Source of the DNA: Staphylotrichum longicolle
Lineage: Eukaryota > Ascomycota > Sordariomycetes > Sordariales > Chaetomiaceae
Reading direction: 5' to 3'
NCBI GenBank assembly: GCA_019096155.1
Contig: JAHCVI010000003.1
Coordinates: 372,001 to 436,000 of the forward strand
Length of the DNA stretch: 64,000 bases
Shown: positions 18,190 through 28,615 of the stretch, one piece after another
Numbering within the stretch: position 1 is the stretch's first letter
Layout: each line of letters opens with the position of its first letter
Notes under the pieces: generated by a model
Seen by the model: the letters and a program-made list of their open reading frames with translations, nothing else
What the model was told of the DNA's origin: nothing
Databases searched by the model: none
Position numbers and translations under genes: made by a program

Positions 18190-20373
18190 ATGCAAAATAC
18201 GAACGAGTTCGACGAAGCCGTACGCGCCATTTTGCGCAGCGATCCGGCGATCGTGTGTGTCACCGCCCCTCCCAACAAGGGGAAGAGCACCTTCTTCCTG
18301 GCGGCGCTTGCGACCGCAACACCCGAAAAGAAGAGCGTAGTGTGTATCCAGCACACGGCATCCGCCGCATCGCTCCACGCAGACTGGCTCGGAAATCAGA
18401 GAAAGGACTTGAGAGTCGGCCACGACCCGGGCGTAGCAAGTCAGAACAAGAACAACATCACCTACACGACGTACGAATGGGTCGTCATGAACAACGTCGC
18501 GGCAGCACCTTGTTTTACTACGGCGGATTTCATTGTCCTCGACGACGTCCACGCACTTTCCATGGAACAAGAAATCGCCTGTGGCAAGCTGCGCCTAGCA
18601 GCCCTGCGCGCCAGATTCGTCATGCTCTCTGCGTATCCCGAGTCGGACGGTTTTGAGGCGGCTGGTCCCTTCCTGCCCGCCGGATCCAATTCATCCAGAG
18701 ACATCCCCCGCGCGATGCTATCGGGCAATTCACCTTCGCCCGCCATGCGCTACCTCCCCGAGGGGCAGTCCCGCGATTTCGTCGAAATGAACGACTATGC
18801 GGCGTGGGTAATTGCTGTGCTGCGGAAACAGCGCCGACGAACCGTCGTGTTTGTGACTGCGGACCCTCTCCTTGGCATGCTCGCACAGCTAATCGCCAGC
18901 GAATTCCCTGCCCTTCGGGTCTACCTGCTCGACTCTGACCACGACCCCAGCGTCGTCGCCGAGATCAACACGGCCGAGAAAGAAAACGTCGTGGTCTTGA
19001 TGCGCCCGTACTTTGGGTCCCGGGTACATCTCGCCAACATCGACCAGGCCGTGTGCCCCGCGCTCGATGAAGTGCGCTTGCTGGACAGAGTGATTGGCAA
19101 GGACAGGTTGCAGAACGTGCAGCTTTCTGACGACAGGATGCGGTTCCTCTCCTGTCACGCGTCGAGCGACGGCGTCGCATGCAAGGTGCACTTGGCATTC
19201 AAGAAGGCGTGGTGGGAGAAGACGGCCAGGCCTACGTCGGGGGCGCTGTTCCTGCATACCAGCTGCACCGAATATCTCCTCTTGGTAGCCGAGTTGGAGC
19301 CGTACTCCAACCCGTTCCGGGAAGCAGCACGGCGCCCGGCGTGTATGAGATTGTTCCCCGACGGCCGACAGATTCTCTGGGCACTCAAGCAACTCGAGCT
19401 GCTCGGTCTGATACACATCGATGCCTCGCGGGGAGCGGGGATCACACGCAAGGGCAAGCTCGTGCTCGCGTGCAAGCGCCAGACCGGACTCAGCATGCGC
19501 GCCGCATTGTTCTTGCTCTCTGCCCAGCGAGAATTCGACGTGGTGGGCCACGACGGCGCCGCCTTCATTGCGTCTATTGCGGTGGCTGCCACCATGGCAG
19601 AGAGGGGACGTTCGCTGTTGGTCCTCGACGTGGTAACCGGCTACAATGCTTGCCTGACCGACCAACAGCTCAGCGACCACCTGGCCCTCGTGTCGTCGTG
19701 CGAGATCACATCGAACCTGGACCGTGGCACCGAGGCCACGCCCGAGAGGACTCCGCACATGAACGGTGACACCTGGTGCGACGCCCACCTGTTGACATCA
19801 CCCGACGACGGTCTCTCGATCCAGGCCGGACAATGGAAGAGTATGGTGCGGGACACCGGCGCGCACAGGGTCCGGAAGGCGGTTAATGCGTACATGCGCA
19901 AGCAACCCTGGTGGGAATGGATCGGAAGGCAGTTCACATCTCCCGACGACATCGCCGACGCATCCGGTGTTGGCTGGACTGCGGCATACGCGTTCAATCT
20001 GGTGTTCGTGTCTTCTCTCAGCGCAGCCATCAGCGCTCGACGCGAGAGACCGATATGGGCGCTCGACCTGTGCAGTTCTCGCCAAGTCCGGATCTGCCCG
20101 AGATCAGTGGCGAGCTTTTCTGATGCGGTGGCATACGAGATGAGGATGTCGCAGCTGGATGGAGCGTACTTCGTGTACAAGGATATCTACCACGTCGACA
20201 CCGGGACAGAGAAGTTCTACGAAGTTACGGGGTTGGATTATGTCTGTGGACCTGATCTCGCAGAGCTGTGGCCCGTGGAGGCGAGGAAGTTGAAGATGTC
20301 CCTTCGCGAGTTGTTGTGTCACGAGTTTGAGATGAATCCCTTATATATATCAGCGACATCCAGTAAACAGTAA
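18190..20373 (+). CDS. divergent DEAH-box-like SF2 helicase
   Basis: A 727-residue intronless protein with SF2 helicase hallmarks. Motif I is APPNKGKST (26-34). Motif II is DDVH (118-121), replacing DEAH. Motif III is SAYPES (from 147), and the second RecA domain has RRTVVFVTADPL and a VVVLMRPYFGSRVHL segment. Downstream, WALKQLELLGLIH followed by ITRKGKLVLAC matches the winged-helix and ratchet (HA2) region of DEAH/RHA helicases, whose usual form is L-x-x-L-x-x-L-G-x-L followed by LTxLG. These identify a DEAH-type RNA helicase fold with a degenerate DExH box; the Glu that activates water is Asp. The C-terminal 250 residues are not recognisable. Catalytic competence and role are unknown, and the gene sits among orphans rather than splicing genes. 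Confidence 0.7.
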   Translation: MQNTNEFDEAVRAILRSDPAIVCVTAPPNKGKSTFFLAALATATPEKKSVVCIQHTASAASLHADWLGNQRKDLRVGHDPGVASQNKNNITYTTYEWVVMNNVAAAPCFTTADFIVLDDVHALSMEQEIACGKLRLAALRARFVMLSAYPESDGFEAAGPFLPAGSNSSRDIPRAMLSGNSPSPAMRYLPEGQSRDFVEMNDYAAWVIAVLRKQRRRTVVFVTADPLLGMLAQLIASEFPALRVYLLDSDHDPSVVAEINTAEKENVVVLMRPYFGSRVHLANIDQAVCPALDEVRLLDRVIGKDRLQNVQLSDDRMRFLSCHASSDGVACKVHLAFKKAWWEKTARPTSGALFLHTSCTEYLLLVAELEPYSNPFREAARRPACMRLFPDGRQILWALKQLELLGLIHIDASRGAGITRKGKLVLACKRQTGLSMRAALFLLSAQREFDVVGHDGAAFIASIAVAATMAERGRSLLVLDVVTGYNACLTDQQLSDHLALVSSCEITSNLDRGTEATPERTPHMNGDTWCDAHLLTSPDDGLSIQAGQWKSMVRDTGAHRVRKAVNAYMRKQPWWEWIGRQFTSPDDIADASGVGWTAAYAFNLVFVSSLSAAISARRERPIWALDLCSSRQVRICPRSVASFSDAVAYEMRMSQLDGAYFVYKDIYHVDTGTEKFYEVTGLDYVCGPDLAELWPVEARKLKMSLRELLCHEFEMNPLYISATSSKQ

Positions 20374-20971
20374 TTGTAACACACATTTCACAGACGCAGG
20401 CTACAGTTCATTCTGCCGCGAATTGAACCAAGCTGAATGCATAATGTCTCTTGTGCCAACCTCGGGTACATACCATGGCCGCCGACTCGGGTCAAAGTCC
20501 CACGTCACTGGCCAATAGGTGGCCCCTGCAACACCCAATTCGGCAAGTGGGCCACCAGCTCTGCTCACGCATGAGTTTAAACAAGAAGTCGTTGATGCAG
20601 CATGGTGACAAGAGAATATAGCTTAGGTACTAGGGATAAGAGTGTTGATTTGAAACAGTGCTTTAAGCTCTCAGCTGAGGCGACAGATTTGTTGCAGAAA
20701 ACAATCCAAAGTGGTGGGAACAGCAGAACAAACGCAGACAAGGAAGAAGCTGCACACCCGACCCTTGTCGTTTGCAGGAAGAGTCTGTGACTGGACGCAG
20801 CCGTTTGTGGTCGGGCTGCTCTGCCTTGCAAACGGCCTTGCAACAGGCCAAAGTCACCGCCCTGGTTTGGGACCCTCAACACAACAAACATCTGCCCTTT
20901 CCATTTGTTCACCCAAATCTCGACCCGTTCCTGCCCTCCCAGGTCTGCACCACGAAAAGGCTGGCGACATC
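20374..20971. other. intergenic, no gene seen
   Basis: About 0.6 kb with no recognisable coding or repeat feature. It holds the 3' flank of the helicase-like gene and the pyrimidine-rich leader of the next gene. Confidence 0.45.
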
Positions 20972-22078
20972 ATGGCCTCGAGCGCCCCATTCAGAAACTC
21001 CTACAGAGACATGCGGCAGTCTCTTCCGCCTCACTGCACCTCCATCACGCCAATTTCATCAAGTCTTGTCACACAGCTCCCCTTTCCCAACGGTGTCGTT
21101 CCCGAGTGCCTCGTCACTGATTTTTTCAGGTTGAGGCACGGCACCGAAACAGAGAAGAAAGAGGCAGACGCCTACGCCAACTCATCTGCCAACGGCGCAG
21201 CTATCGATTCGCTCGTCATCCTTTTTCGCCTGCTTCTCGCCCTCGGTCTCGACCCCAAAACAAGCTTGGAACCCAGGCTCTTTGAGCTTGCTTTCCATGA
21301 CTTTGGCCGGAAGATGGAGGATGACTACATTGTCAAGGGGAGGCTGCTCGAGATACTGTACCCGCTGAGAACGAATCGCTCTAGGCGCGTCGAGGACACT
21401 CTAGAGGAGCTCATTCGCCATCCGCTGGTCAAAGACGCCCTGTGGTCACATCCCTCGCTTCGCTTCTTCAACCGGCATACATGGGCGAAGAGGCCCGGCA
21501 GCGCGGAATTTGAGCCGCACAAGCTCGACAGAAGTCTTTTCTGCCACGATCTTCCGTTTTTCATCGACGGCAACTATCCCATAGACCTGGGCAGACACTT
21601 CTCGAGAAAGCTTGGCATCCGGAACACCGGCGGCATCAGTATTGCCTTCACCGGCACCATGCCCATGATCATCCCACTCGTGATGAGAGGCGGTCGAAAG
21701 TTCAAAGATATCCGCTCTTTCATTCTCGATGGCCCCCACGTCTACCGCAGGCTAGAGGACAGTTCGCTGTCGCCCAAGACAAAGAAACGATACTACCACC
21801 TACGAGCGGTGGTCAACATTGCCGAGAGCGACATCCGGATGTATTACCAGGATACCACGCCGGTCATTGAACGGTTGGATGTGGAAGAGGGTTCCGACAA
21901 CAACCGGGAGAAGCGGAAGCGAGGAGAGCACGCGAGAGGCTGGACGTTTGAGGACGGGTCACCATGCTATTATCTCCTGATCTACGCCAAGTATCAAGAT
22001 TCCAAGAGACGGCCTTACAGACCTCCGAGGGACCAATTTGGCGAGATTCCTGCAGTGCCCAAGGGTGGCGCGTGCTAG
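20972..22078 (+). CDS. hypothetical protein, 368 residues
   Basis: An intronless orphan starting MASSAPFRNSY at 20972. The protein is mixed helix and strand. It has a Leu-rich helical segment (LVILFRLLLALGLDP), a charged middle, a beta-rich section (GGISIAFTGTMPMIIPLVM) and a basic acidic-flanked insert (NNREKRKRGEH) before a final YYLLIYAKYQ strand. No signal peptide or clear transmembrane helix. Unbroken over 1.1 kb with fungal codon usage, so it is probably real. I do not recognise a family. Confidence 0.6.
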   Translation: MASSAPFRNSYRDMRQSLPPHCTSITPISSSLVTQLPFPNGVVPECLVTDFFRLRHGTETEKKEADAYANSSANGAAIDSLVILFRLLLALGLDPKTSLEPRLFELAFHDFGRKMEDDYIVKGRLLEILYPLRTNRSRRVEDTLEELIRHPLVKDALWSHPSLRFFNRHTWAKRPGSAEFEPHKLDRSLFCHDLPFFIDGNYPIDLGRHFSRKLGIRNTGGISIAFTGTMPMIIPLVMRGGRKFKDIRSFILDGPHVYRRLEDSSLSPKTKKRYYHLRAVVNIAESDIRMYYQDTTPVIERLDVEEGSDNNREKRKRGEHARGWTFEDGSPCYYLLIYAKYQDSKRRPYRPPRDQFGEIPAVPKGGAC

Positions 22079-22331
22079 CAGTCTGGTTCCTGCGAGCGAT
22101 TGACGCACGCTCAATGTAAATAGACGGCAAACGATGACTCGTCAACACAATGAACTAAGACTGCTTATCCGCTTCCTCTTCCCTTGACACCGTTCATCAA
22201 ACCCCATGTGTTCTCCTGAGCAATCCCGAGTCGCCTGACGGAGCATGGGCTAAAACGATGAAGGTTTTGCGGGCCCTTTCGGGCAAGGCAACGACTTTGG
22301 AAGTTGTCGTTGGTTTCTCCCCGGAACACTT

Positions 22332-23133
22332 TTACATGGCGCCGTCTTCAACGCTGCTGGAAATTGCCACAATGTCCGCCCACTCTTTCTCCCACTTTGA
22401 GAGCACCTCGCAGTGAGCTCCCGGATCCGCATGTGTGTCCGCGATGTGCTCCTCCTCCTGGTTGTGTGGCTCCTCTGTGAGCTGCGCACTAGGCTCGACA
22501 GCCATGGAGACGTAATCGGCGTAGCTCATGTTGACAAGCCAGTCGTCAGACCATGCGACAGGTCTTCCCTCCACGAGAGGTGCGGCCCTGGGAGTGGGTG
22601 AACGCCATGTAACGACGCGGTCGGCAATGTACTGGGTCAGGATCTGGCGATTGCTGCCCTTGCCCTTCTCAAGCCGGTTAAGAAGGACGCGGAATTCTAC
22701 AATGGGCATTCCTGAGAATGTCTCCACGGGTTCAACGTCTTCATCGTCCAAGTCGTCGTACATGTAACCTAAGAGTTGGAACATGGCATGCTCAGTTATC
22801 TATAATCTTGGGTTCTCTCTCCAACTCAACTTCTCGACTTGGAGACCGGGGAATTTGATCGCCAAGGGGAAAGGGAATCTCCGTACCTGACAAGAACAGA
22901 CAAGTCTTCCGATAAATCATGTAGACGAGTTGGTCCAGCGAGCACATCGTGTCTTGGTGTGCCTTGACCTCGTGGAGGATGATGTCGGATACTTTGGCCC
23001 GAAAGCGCGGTGACTTGGATTGGTCTTTGCTGCCACCAGGCCCGCCCTTAGGCCCCGCGTGCAGCCTGAAGAAGAAGTTGAGGTCATCGATCCGTCTAAC
23101 GGCACTGCGCGCCACGTCCTCGGACGCTCTCAT
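22332..23133 (-). CDS. hypothetical protein, two exons
   Basis: A 227-residue orphan. Exon 1 (22887-23133) starts MRASEDVARSA and ends at a GTACGG donor; exon 2 (22332-22768) starts after a TCTTAG acceptor and reads GYMYDDLDDEDVEP across the junction in phase, total 684 nt. The N-terminal part is basic and Gly/Lys-rich with an amphipathic helix (VSDIILHEVKAHQDTMCSL). The C-terminal half is acidic and Glu/His-rich. A TTTTCAG just upstream of the start could be an acceptor of a leader intron. The gene is divergent from the zinc-knuckle-like gene at 23426 with under 300 bases between them. No family recognised. Confidence 0.55.
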
Positions 23134-23425
23134 GATTATTTTCTGAAAACACACGAGTAAAGTCCCGTTTTGACGGTTTGGCGGTTTGGCGTGTTGAGGT
23201 CGGTCGATGGTTGCGAACGGGTTCTGCGCTGGTCAATGCTTGTCTCTTTTGGAAACTTCTAATCCTGACCCAGTTTCCCCTCCATTTTCTTTCCCTTTGC
23301 TGTTCAGGCAACCAGTTGCGAACCACAAAAGTCAAGACAACAACAGACCAAAACCGCCCAACCAATCCTCCCAATCCCAGCGCCTTTTTTGCCCATTTCT
23401 TGAGTTGCCCTCAAACGCGCCCCAC

Positions 23426-24520
23426 ATGTCCAACAATCCTCTCCAAACCCCTTTTGGGCCGAGCAGCACGAGCGAGGAGTTCCTCGCTCGGACACAAGAT
23501 TGGAGGCGTGCCGAGGCGGAAGATGGCATCCACGCCACACCTGGAGCCATGATGGGAGAGGCGTTGAGCGTGAACGGCCTCAGCAGGCACGGCCACAAGA
23601 CCCGCCAGGAACTCGAGCAATTCGGATGTGTTACAAAAGGGCTATGCGTCAACTGCCTTGGAGATGAGCAGCTATGCCCCGACGACTCATGCGTCAAGAG
23701 CCCCTGCCGAGCTTGCGGGCAGTCGCACAGCTTTTGGGAGTGTTCAGAAATCCCGATCATGTGCATGTGCCGGCCGCGGCCGGAACATATCGCAAACAAA
23801 TGCAATGTCATTTGCAGGATGTGCTGGATTGAACGTGGGCGCCCTGACGACAGCAACATCAGCGACCTGCCGCGGGCTTACTGGTGCGGCCGCCACTGCG
23901 CTCCCTGCGGCATGCCAAGGACGGACCGCCGTCTAGTAGACGTCTACTGCCATCGCAGACGCTGTGCGGATTGCCAACACACCACAGAAGACGACCTTGG
24001 GGCCTTCCACTTCACCCAGGACTGCCCGAAACACGTCTGTGTCGCCGAAGAGTGCCTCACGACGCGCGGAAACCCATGCAAGAAGCATTGCATGGGCTGC
24101 GGATTCGCCCATACTGGGTTCCCAACCATGGACAGCTGGCATGCCTGCCAGTGGACCAAGGAACGCCGGTTCGTGAGTTTGGGGTTCAGGATCCAGGGGT
24201 CCGGAACTCGCAAATATGAGAAGGAACTGTTCATCTCCCGGGACATCCTCGTCTGCAAGCGGAGCCCCAGCCACAAAACCACGACGGCACGAGAGTTGAA
24301 GGGGGTGAGGGAGAAGGGCTCGCGACGCCTGCTCGAGGATATGCTCTGGTGGCTTCCCCTCGGCATCGACACCATGAACCCGAGAGAGATGTGTCCCATT
24401 GTCGAATGCGAAGAATGCTTCGCCGAGCTTTACGACGGCGGTGATTACCGCACGCAGGTACCTGGCGCCCTGAGGCATCACCTGCCGTTGCAGCCAACAC
24501 CACCCGCACAGAGCCTGTAA
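23426..24520 (+). CDS. Cys/His-rich zinc-knuckle-like protein
   Basis: A 364-residue intronless protein starting MSNNPLQTPF at 23426, with start context CCCACATGTCC. An in-frame ATG at 23207 is possible but would add a low-complexity leader. Residues about 75-250 are very rich in Cys and His. They include CRACGQSHSFWEC (C-x2-C-x3-H-x4-C, a zinc-knuckle spacing), CAPCGMPR, CHRRRCADCQH and CMGCGFAH, so several zinc sites built on a repeated C-x2-C-G-x2-[HR] unit are likely. The C-terminal 110 residues lack cysteines except one C-x2-C pair (VECEECF). Nucleic-acid or protein binding is a reasonable guess. No domain with known function was identified. Confidence 0.65.
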   Translation: MSNNPLQTPFGPSSTSEEFLARTQDWRRAEAEDGIHATPGAMMGEALSVNGLSRHGHKTRQELEQFGCVTKGLCVNCLGDEQLCPDDSCVKSPCRACGQSHSFWECSEIPIMCMCRPRPEHIANKCNVICRMCWIERGRPDDSNISDLPRAYWCGRHCAPCGMPRTDRRLVDVYCHRRRCADCQHTTEDDLGAFHFTQDCPKHVCVAEECLTTRGNPCKKHCMGCGFAHTGFPTMDSWHACQWTKERRFVSLGFRIQGSGTRKYEKELFISRDILVCKRSPSHKTTTARELKGVREKGSRRLLEDMLWWLPLGIDTMNPREMCPIVECEECFAELYDGGDYRTQVPGALRHHLPLQPTPPAQSL

Positions 24521-24700
24521 TCCCAACACCGTCTCCTCGCAGCGCCAGCACTGTTTGCTGTGCGATAGTTTGGGGCCTTGTTGGTAAGGTATAATACCTG
24601 GCGAAAACGGACTCGGGGGGTTGCTGGGGATTACACCGGCTCAGAAAAAGGTGCTGCGAGGGCTGAGGACAAACCGGCATTGCGGAGTTCAGGATGATTT

Positions 24701-24760
24701 AGGAGGACCCAGGAAGACCCGGGAGGACCCGGGGAGACCCAGGAGGACCCGGAAAGACCC
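24701..24760. repeat. 10-bp minisatellite, six copies
   Basis: Six tandem units of the form (A/G)GGA(G/A)GACCC or close variants with purine changes at a few positions, in the 475-base gap between the zinc-knuckle-like gene and the rhodopsin-like gene. The rest of that gap shows nothing else. Confidence 0.9.
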
Positions 24761-24995
24761 AGGATTGTGCAGGAGGTCCGTCACAAGTGGCTTGGGCAGC
24801 AGGCAGCGGTCTACAAGTCAGTGGAATCCAACAAGGCCAAGATAGCAACTGTTTTTGAGGCGAAGAGGGCTAAACCTGGCTGAATGTGCAAATGGAATTA
24901 TTTGTTCCTACGGTCAATATTACATGATTACCTAAACTAATATTTGGCAGAAATGGTGATGTCGTCCGGCCCCCACCATGCGGGCACCCCCAGTG

Positions 24996-26217
24996 TTATG
25001 AGGCATGTCTGCGGGATCGCGTCGGCGCACCCGTGCCCAGATTTGCTTCTTCGTCATTCCTCAACTGTTCTTGACTTTCGGGGGCGAGCTCGCGCACCAT
25101 CGAGTTCCACTGCCTCATCTGGCGCGTATCGTGCAATTCGTTGGCAACGGGGTCGACGAAGCTCTTGGACGACCCGCCGCTGCTGGGATTGGATTGGAGC
25201 ACGCCCCACGACACCAACAGGCGTTGCATGGGCGCTTTGAGGGGCGGGATCGAGGCCGTCAACACGCCGATGGTCAGTTCCATGCCCCAGAGGATGTCCT
25301 GCTCGACGTTCTTCCAGGCCGTGGTCCCTTTGCCCAAGTAGCCCATGATCAGGAACAGGCGCACGATGGCGATGCCTGTGGCGGCCATTCCGGCGCCCAT
25401 GAGGCAGGCGCGATAGCACCTTTTCATGGAAAGAACGGCGGAGGGTGCGGATGAAGGTGACGGGGAGCAGCGAGAGGATAAAGTCGGACGCTATCGTGAA
25501 GCCTTTGAGGTTGGAAACAGCGTTAGCGACCAGGGCCCAGCATGACAGAAACAACCACCCGTTCACCGGGGAGCCAACCTACCGCTGTAGATGTAGCCGT
25601 AGGTCCTAAAGTCCGGCGGAGGGATGCACGTCGCCGTCGCCGTCGGTGCCCACCGGGCCGAGATGGGCCGGCACATGACGAGATGCATCGTGGTGCCGAC
25701 CACGAGCATACACGCCTGGACGCCGATGATGGCCCACAGCGTCACCCTCCACGGCAGCGAGTCCTTGAGGCGGAGGAGCAGCAAGGCAACCGAGATGCGG
25801 GTCACGTTGAGCGCCCATACCCAGAGCACTCCGTCTGCGACGACGAGCGGGCCCATGGTCCAGGGATTTGGGACGAAGCCCTCGACCCCCCGGCCATATT
25901 GGTACATTGCCACGTCGACTCCATACCATGCGATGGTCAGCACCTGCCAAGACAGTTAGTTACATCGACTATCGAACTGCCAAGCCTTGTCGAAAAAGCA
26001 GAGCCTGGTTCCCAGAAGGTTGTGGCCTCACCAGGGCAGATAGGAGAGTGTAGTCGTCAGCACCGATGCGCCGGACTGGCCATAACCGCCAGTAGATGCG
26101 CAGTCCCGTTGTGATGCACGCGATGCCGAGAAATGTGCCAACGGGGGCGAGTGCGGACGCGTCGTTCCTGTCGCCGGCGTGCTGACCCTGATCCACCAGA
26201 GCGGGGGCGGACGACAT
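24996..26217 (-). CDS. fungal rhodopsin-like 7-TM integral membrane protein, one frameshift
   Basis: Fungal integral membrane protein of the PTH11-like/rhodopsin-domain class, predicted in the plasma membrane. The start is ATG at 26217 (MSSAPALVDQG). Exons are 26032-26217, 25583-25943 and 24996-25502, with introns of 88 and 80 nt and in-phase joins (SALVLTIAWYG; YIYSGFTIAS). Typical family segments are RIGADDYTLL after TM1, VWALNVTRISVALLLLRL and FILSLLPVTFIRTLR. In exon 3 the frame changes at about 25405-25415, from EKVLSR to ACLMGAGMAATG, and the three exons sum to one base more than a multiple of three. A single-base insertion in the genome or assembly explains this. There is no CFEM domain. 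Ligand and pathway unknown. Confidence 0.75.
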
Positions 26218-26979
26218 GGCCACTTTGGCCGGCGTGTCGCGTTTCGACGGAAGAGTTGTTATCAGAGAGAGACGCGTGATGGGAGAGTGAGATCGAAGAG
26301 GCTGGGGGTGGATCTTTGGTCTTTGACTAGAAAGTTCAGGTTAGGGGCTCAGAGCAAGGCTTCCAAGGGCGGTCCGGGACGGGAACCGGGTGGGATCCCA
26401 GATCGATCTGATTGGGGCGGTTACAGAGGTTGCGTGTGGCTGCAACAACCAACAGCACACAGGCTGAGCCAAAGCGTGGTGCACAAGGTCAGATTCCCAG
26501 CCCCAACAACCAGCCAGCCTCAAGGCGAGTGCGTCGGTTCCATGATGAAGCCCCTGTTGATCCCCCAGAAATCTTGCGGGGCGCGAAGGATGTTCGGGCC
26601 GTTCCTCAGCCGGGCGGGCAGAATCGGGCACACCGCTGTCGAGAAGCAAGGATGCGACGAGATGATATCCTAGACGCGTTAGCTCGCCGTGCGTCTCCGC
26701 CGGGGCAGCATCCGGGCACCAGCTGATAGGCTGTACCAAGAACCAGGATGAGGCGGGGAGGTGTCCGTGCCCACGACGGCTCTTCGTCTCGGGAGCGGGG
26801 GGCTGGGCACAAGTACTGGGGTTGCAAAGAGGCTGCATGTTGAAGATAGCGTGGGATGAGCCTGTGAACGTTCCTTCTAGAAAAGAGCCAGTTTTCTTCT
26901 CCGACTCCACGGGCGAATACTCCATCTTCTACTGTACAGTGGAAGTTCCAATTGCACTGTTCACTGCCTCCCAATCAAC
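26218..26979. other. intergenic, divergent promoters
   Basis: About 0.76 kb between divergent genes. Overlapping open frames on both strands are not gene-like. No regulatory motif was identified with confidence. Confidence 0.45.
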
Positions 26980-28001
26980 ATGCGGTCCTTCCTGGCTCCT
27001 CTGCTGCTCTGGAGCGCGGGCTCGCTCGCCTCCTTTGCCTGTGCCAAACAATGCTCGTACGTGGATATGCCACAAATCATCGCCCATACTGGCACGCCGG
27101 TGGGAAGGGAGAAAATGTATAATGGAGGTCAGATAATGCCCTGTTTCATTGAATTTACCGAGCTGCAAGCCACCAAGCCAGCCCACTAACACAGGTTCTT
27201 GTCTTTCACAGTGAACCTGTACATCTCCGAGCCGGACTGTAAGAAGCCCAAGGTGGGCGTTGTGTACCTCACAGATGTGTTTGGCATTCAGCTCGCGCAG
27301 AACAAGCTGTAAGTGTTGACAAGAAAAGCGGAAAAACAACACCTATGAAAATGACAGAGCGACTGATGAACCATCTCCTCACAGGCTCGCCGACTCGTTC
27401 GCACGGGCCGGTTTCCTGGTCGTCGCCCCAGACATGTTTGACGGCAACCCGGCCCCGATGGACTTCACCACGCCCGGCTTCAACGCGACAGAATTTACGC
27501 TTCTCCACGGACCCAGTGCGACGGACCCCATCCTCGCCAAGGCCGTGGCCTACCTGAAGACGACGGGTGTCGAGAAGATCGCTACGACGGGTTACTGCTA
27601 TGGCGGCCGCTACGCGTTCCGCCTGCTTGCCGCTGGGAAGGGCGTCGATGCCGGATTTGCCGCCCATCCCAGTCTCTTGGAGGACTCTGAAATCATGGCC
27701 ATCACCCGTCCGATGAGCGTTGCTGCTGCTGGTAGGTGCTGATTCTTTTGTTTGAAAAGTTTCTTGACTAACCCGGTGCGGTACAGAAACCGACGCCATG
27801 CTCGTGCCCGCGAGACGTTCCGTGATTGAGGCCATGCTGGCTAATACCAGCCAGCCGTACCAGGTCAACTTGTACGGCGGCACCTCGCACGGGTTCGGTG
27901 TGCGGGCCAACGTTTCGGACCCGGAGCAAAAGTTCGGCAAGGAAGCCGCTTTCTACCAGGCGGTCAGGTGGTTCAATGCTTGGGCTGGTGGCGCGTTGTG
28001 A
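26980..28001 (+). CDS. dienelactone hydrolase family protein with signal peptide
   Basis: Alpha/beta hydrolase of the dienelactone hydrolase (AIM2-like) family, 268 residues. Four exons: 26980-27127, 27212-27308, 27385-27731 and 27787-28001, with introns of 84, 76 and 55 nt, total 807 nt. The nucleophile motif is GYCYGG (Cys153); the acid is Asp200 in ETDAML; His232 is in TSHGFG. The 47- and 32-residue spacing matches the Cys-Asp-His triad of the family. Residues 1-22 (MRSFLAPLLLWSAGSLASF) look like a signal peptide, so the enzyme may be secreted or vesicular. Family members open dienelactones in aromatic degradation or hydrolyse other small esters. The neighbouring SDR and decarboxylase on the same strand fit an aromatic-catabolic context, but co-function is inference. 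Confidence 0.9.
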
Positions 28002-28615
28002 GAGTCAGAGGGGAGGGACGGAGACTTTGGACGTACGATTTGGAAAGCAAATATCAGCAAACTTTCCGAGACCTTCGAGTTTCAACCTCGGCAGCTAGGG
28101 ATTCACTTCATTGCCAACTGATTTTGCACGCTCCGGTGACTTTGAGCGAGGCTGTTCGTTCGCTTGGCCCTGTTCTGGCGTTACCGGTGTTGAACAACCA
28201 CCCGAGAGTATCCACAACAGCATTCGCCTCCATCTCCACTGCCCGTGATGCATCGAAATGGCCGGGTTTAAGGATGCTTAACTCCGCGGATGCACGACTC
28301 AGCTTCCCACGAGTGTCTCAATCTCATGCTGGGACTCTGTAGAGCCTCTGTATCCCTCGGGGGTAGGTCTCCTGTATCTCCGGAATGATTCCATTGTCCA
28401 CCCGGCCACCATCGCGGAAATGTGCAAGTCAGGAGGTGGCGGCCTCGAACTCGTGATGGGAATCATAAAAGGAAAAACGCCGGCCACGCAAGTGAGGTAT
28501 ACTTAAGAGACCGTTTCGCATCCTCCCAAATGGCTGCGTCTACTTGATTCACCAACAGCAAGACTCATATTCCACCGCGGTTTATCATTTGAGATCCTCA
28601 GCCCAGGTCACCAAT
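28002..28615. other. intergenic, promoter of the SDR gene
   Basis: About 0.6 kb. No gene. ATCATAAAAGG near 28465 and GTATACTTAAG near 28497 are the only TATA-like stretches. Confidence 0.4.

Noticed and set aside
18889..19788. 299-residue minus-strand open frame in the helicase-like gene
   Set aside because: Antisense shadow; the plus frame carries helicase motifs over the whole stretch.
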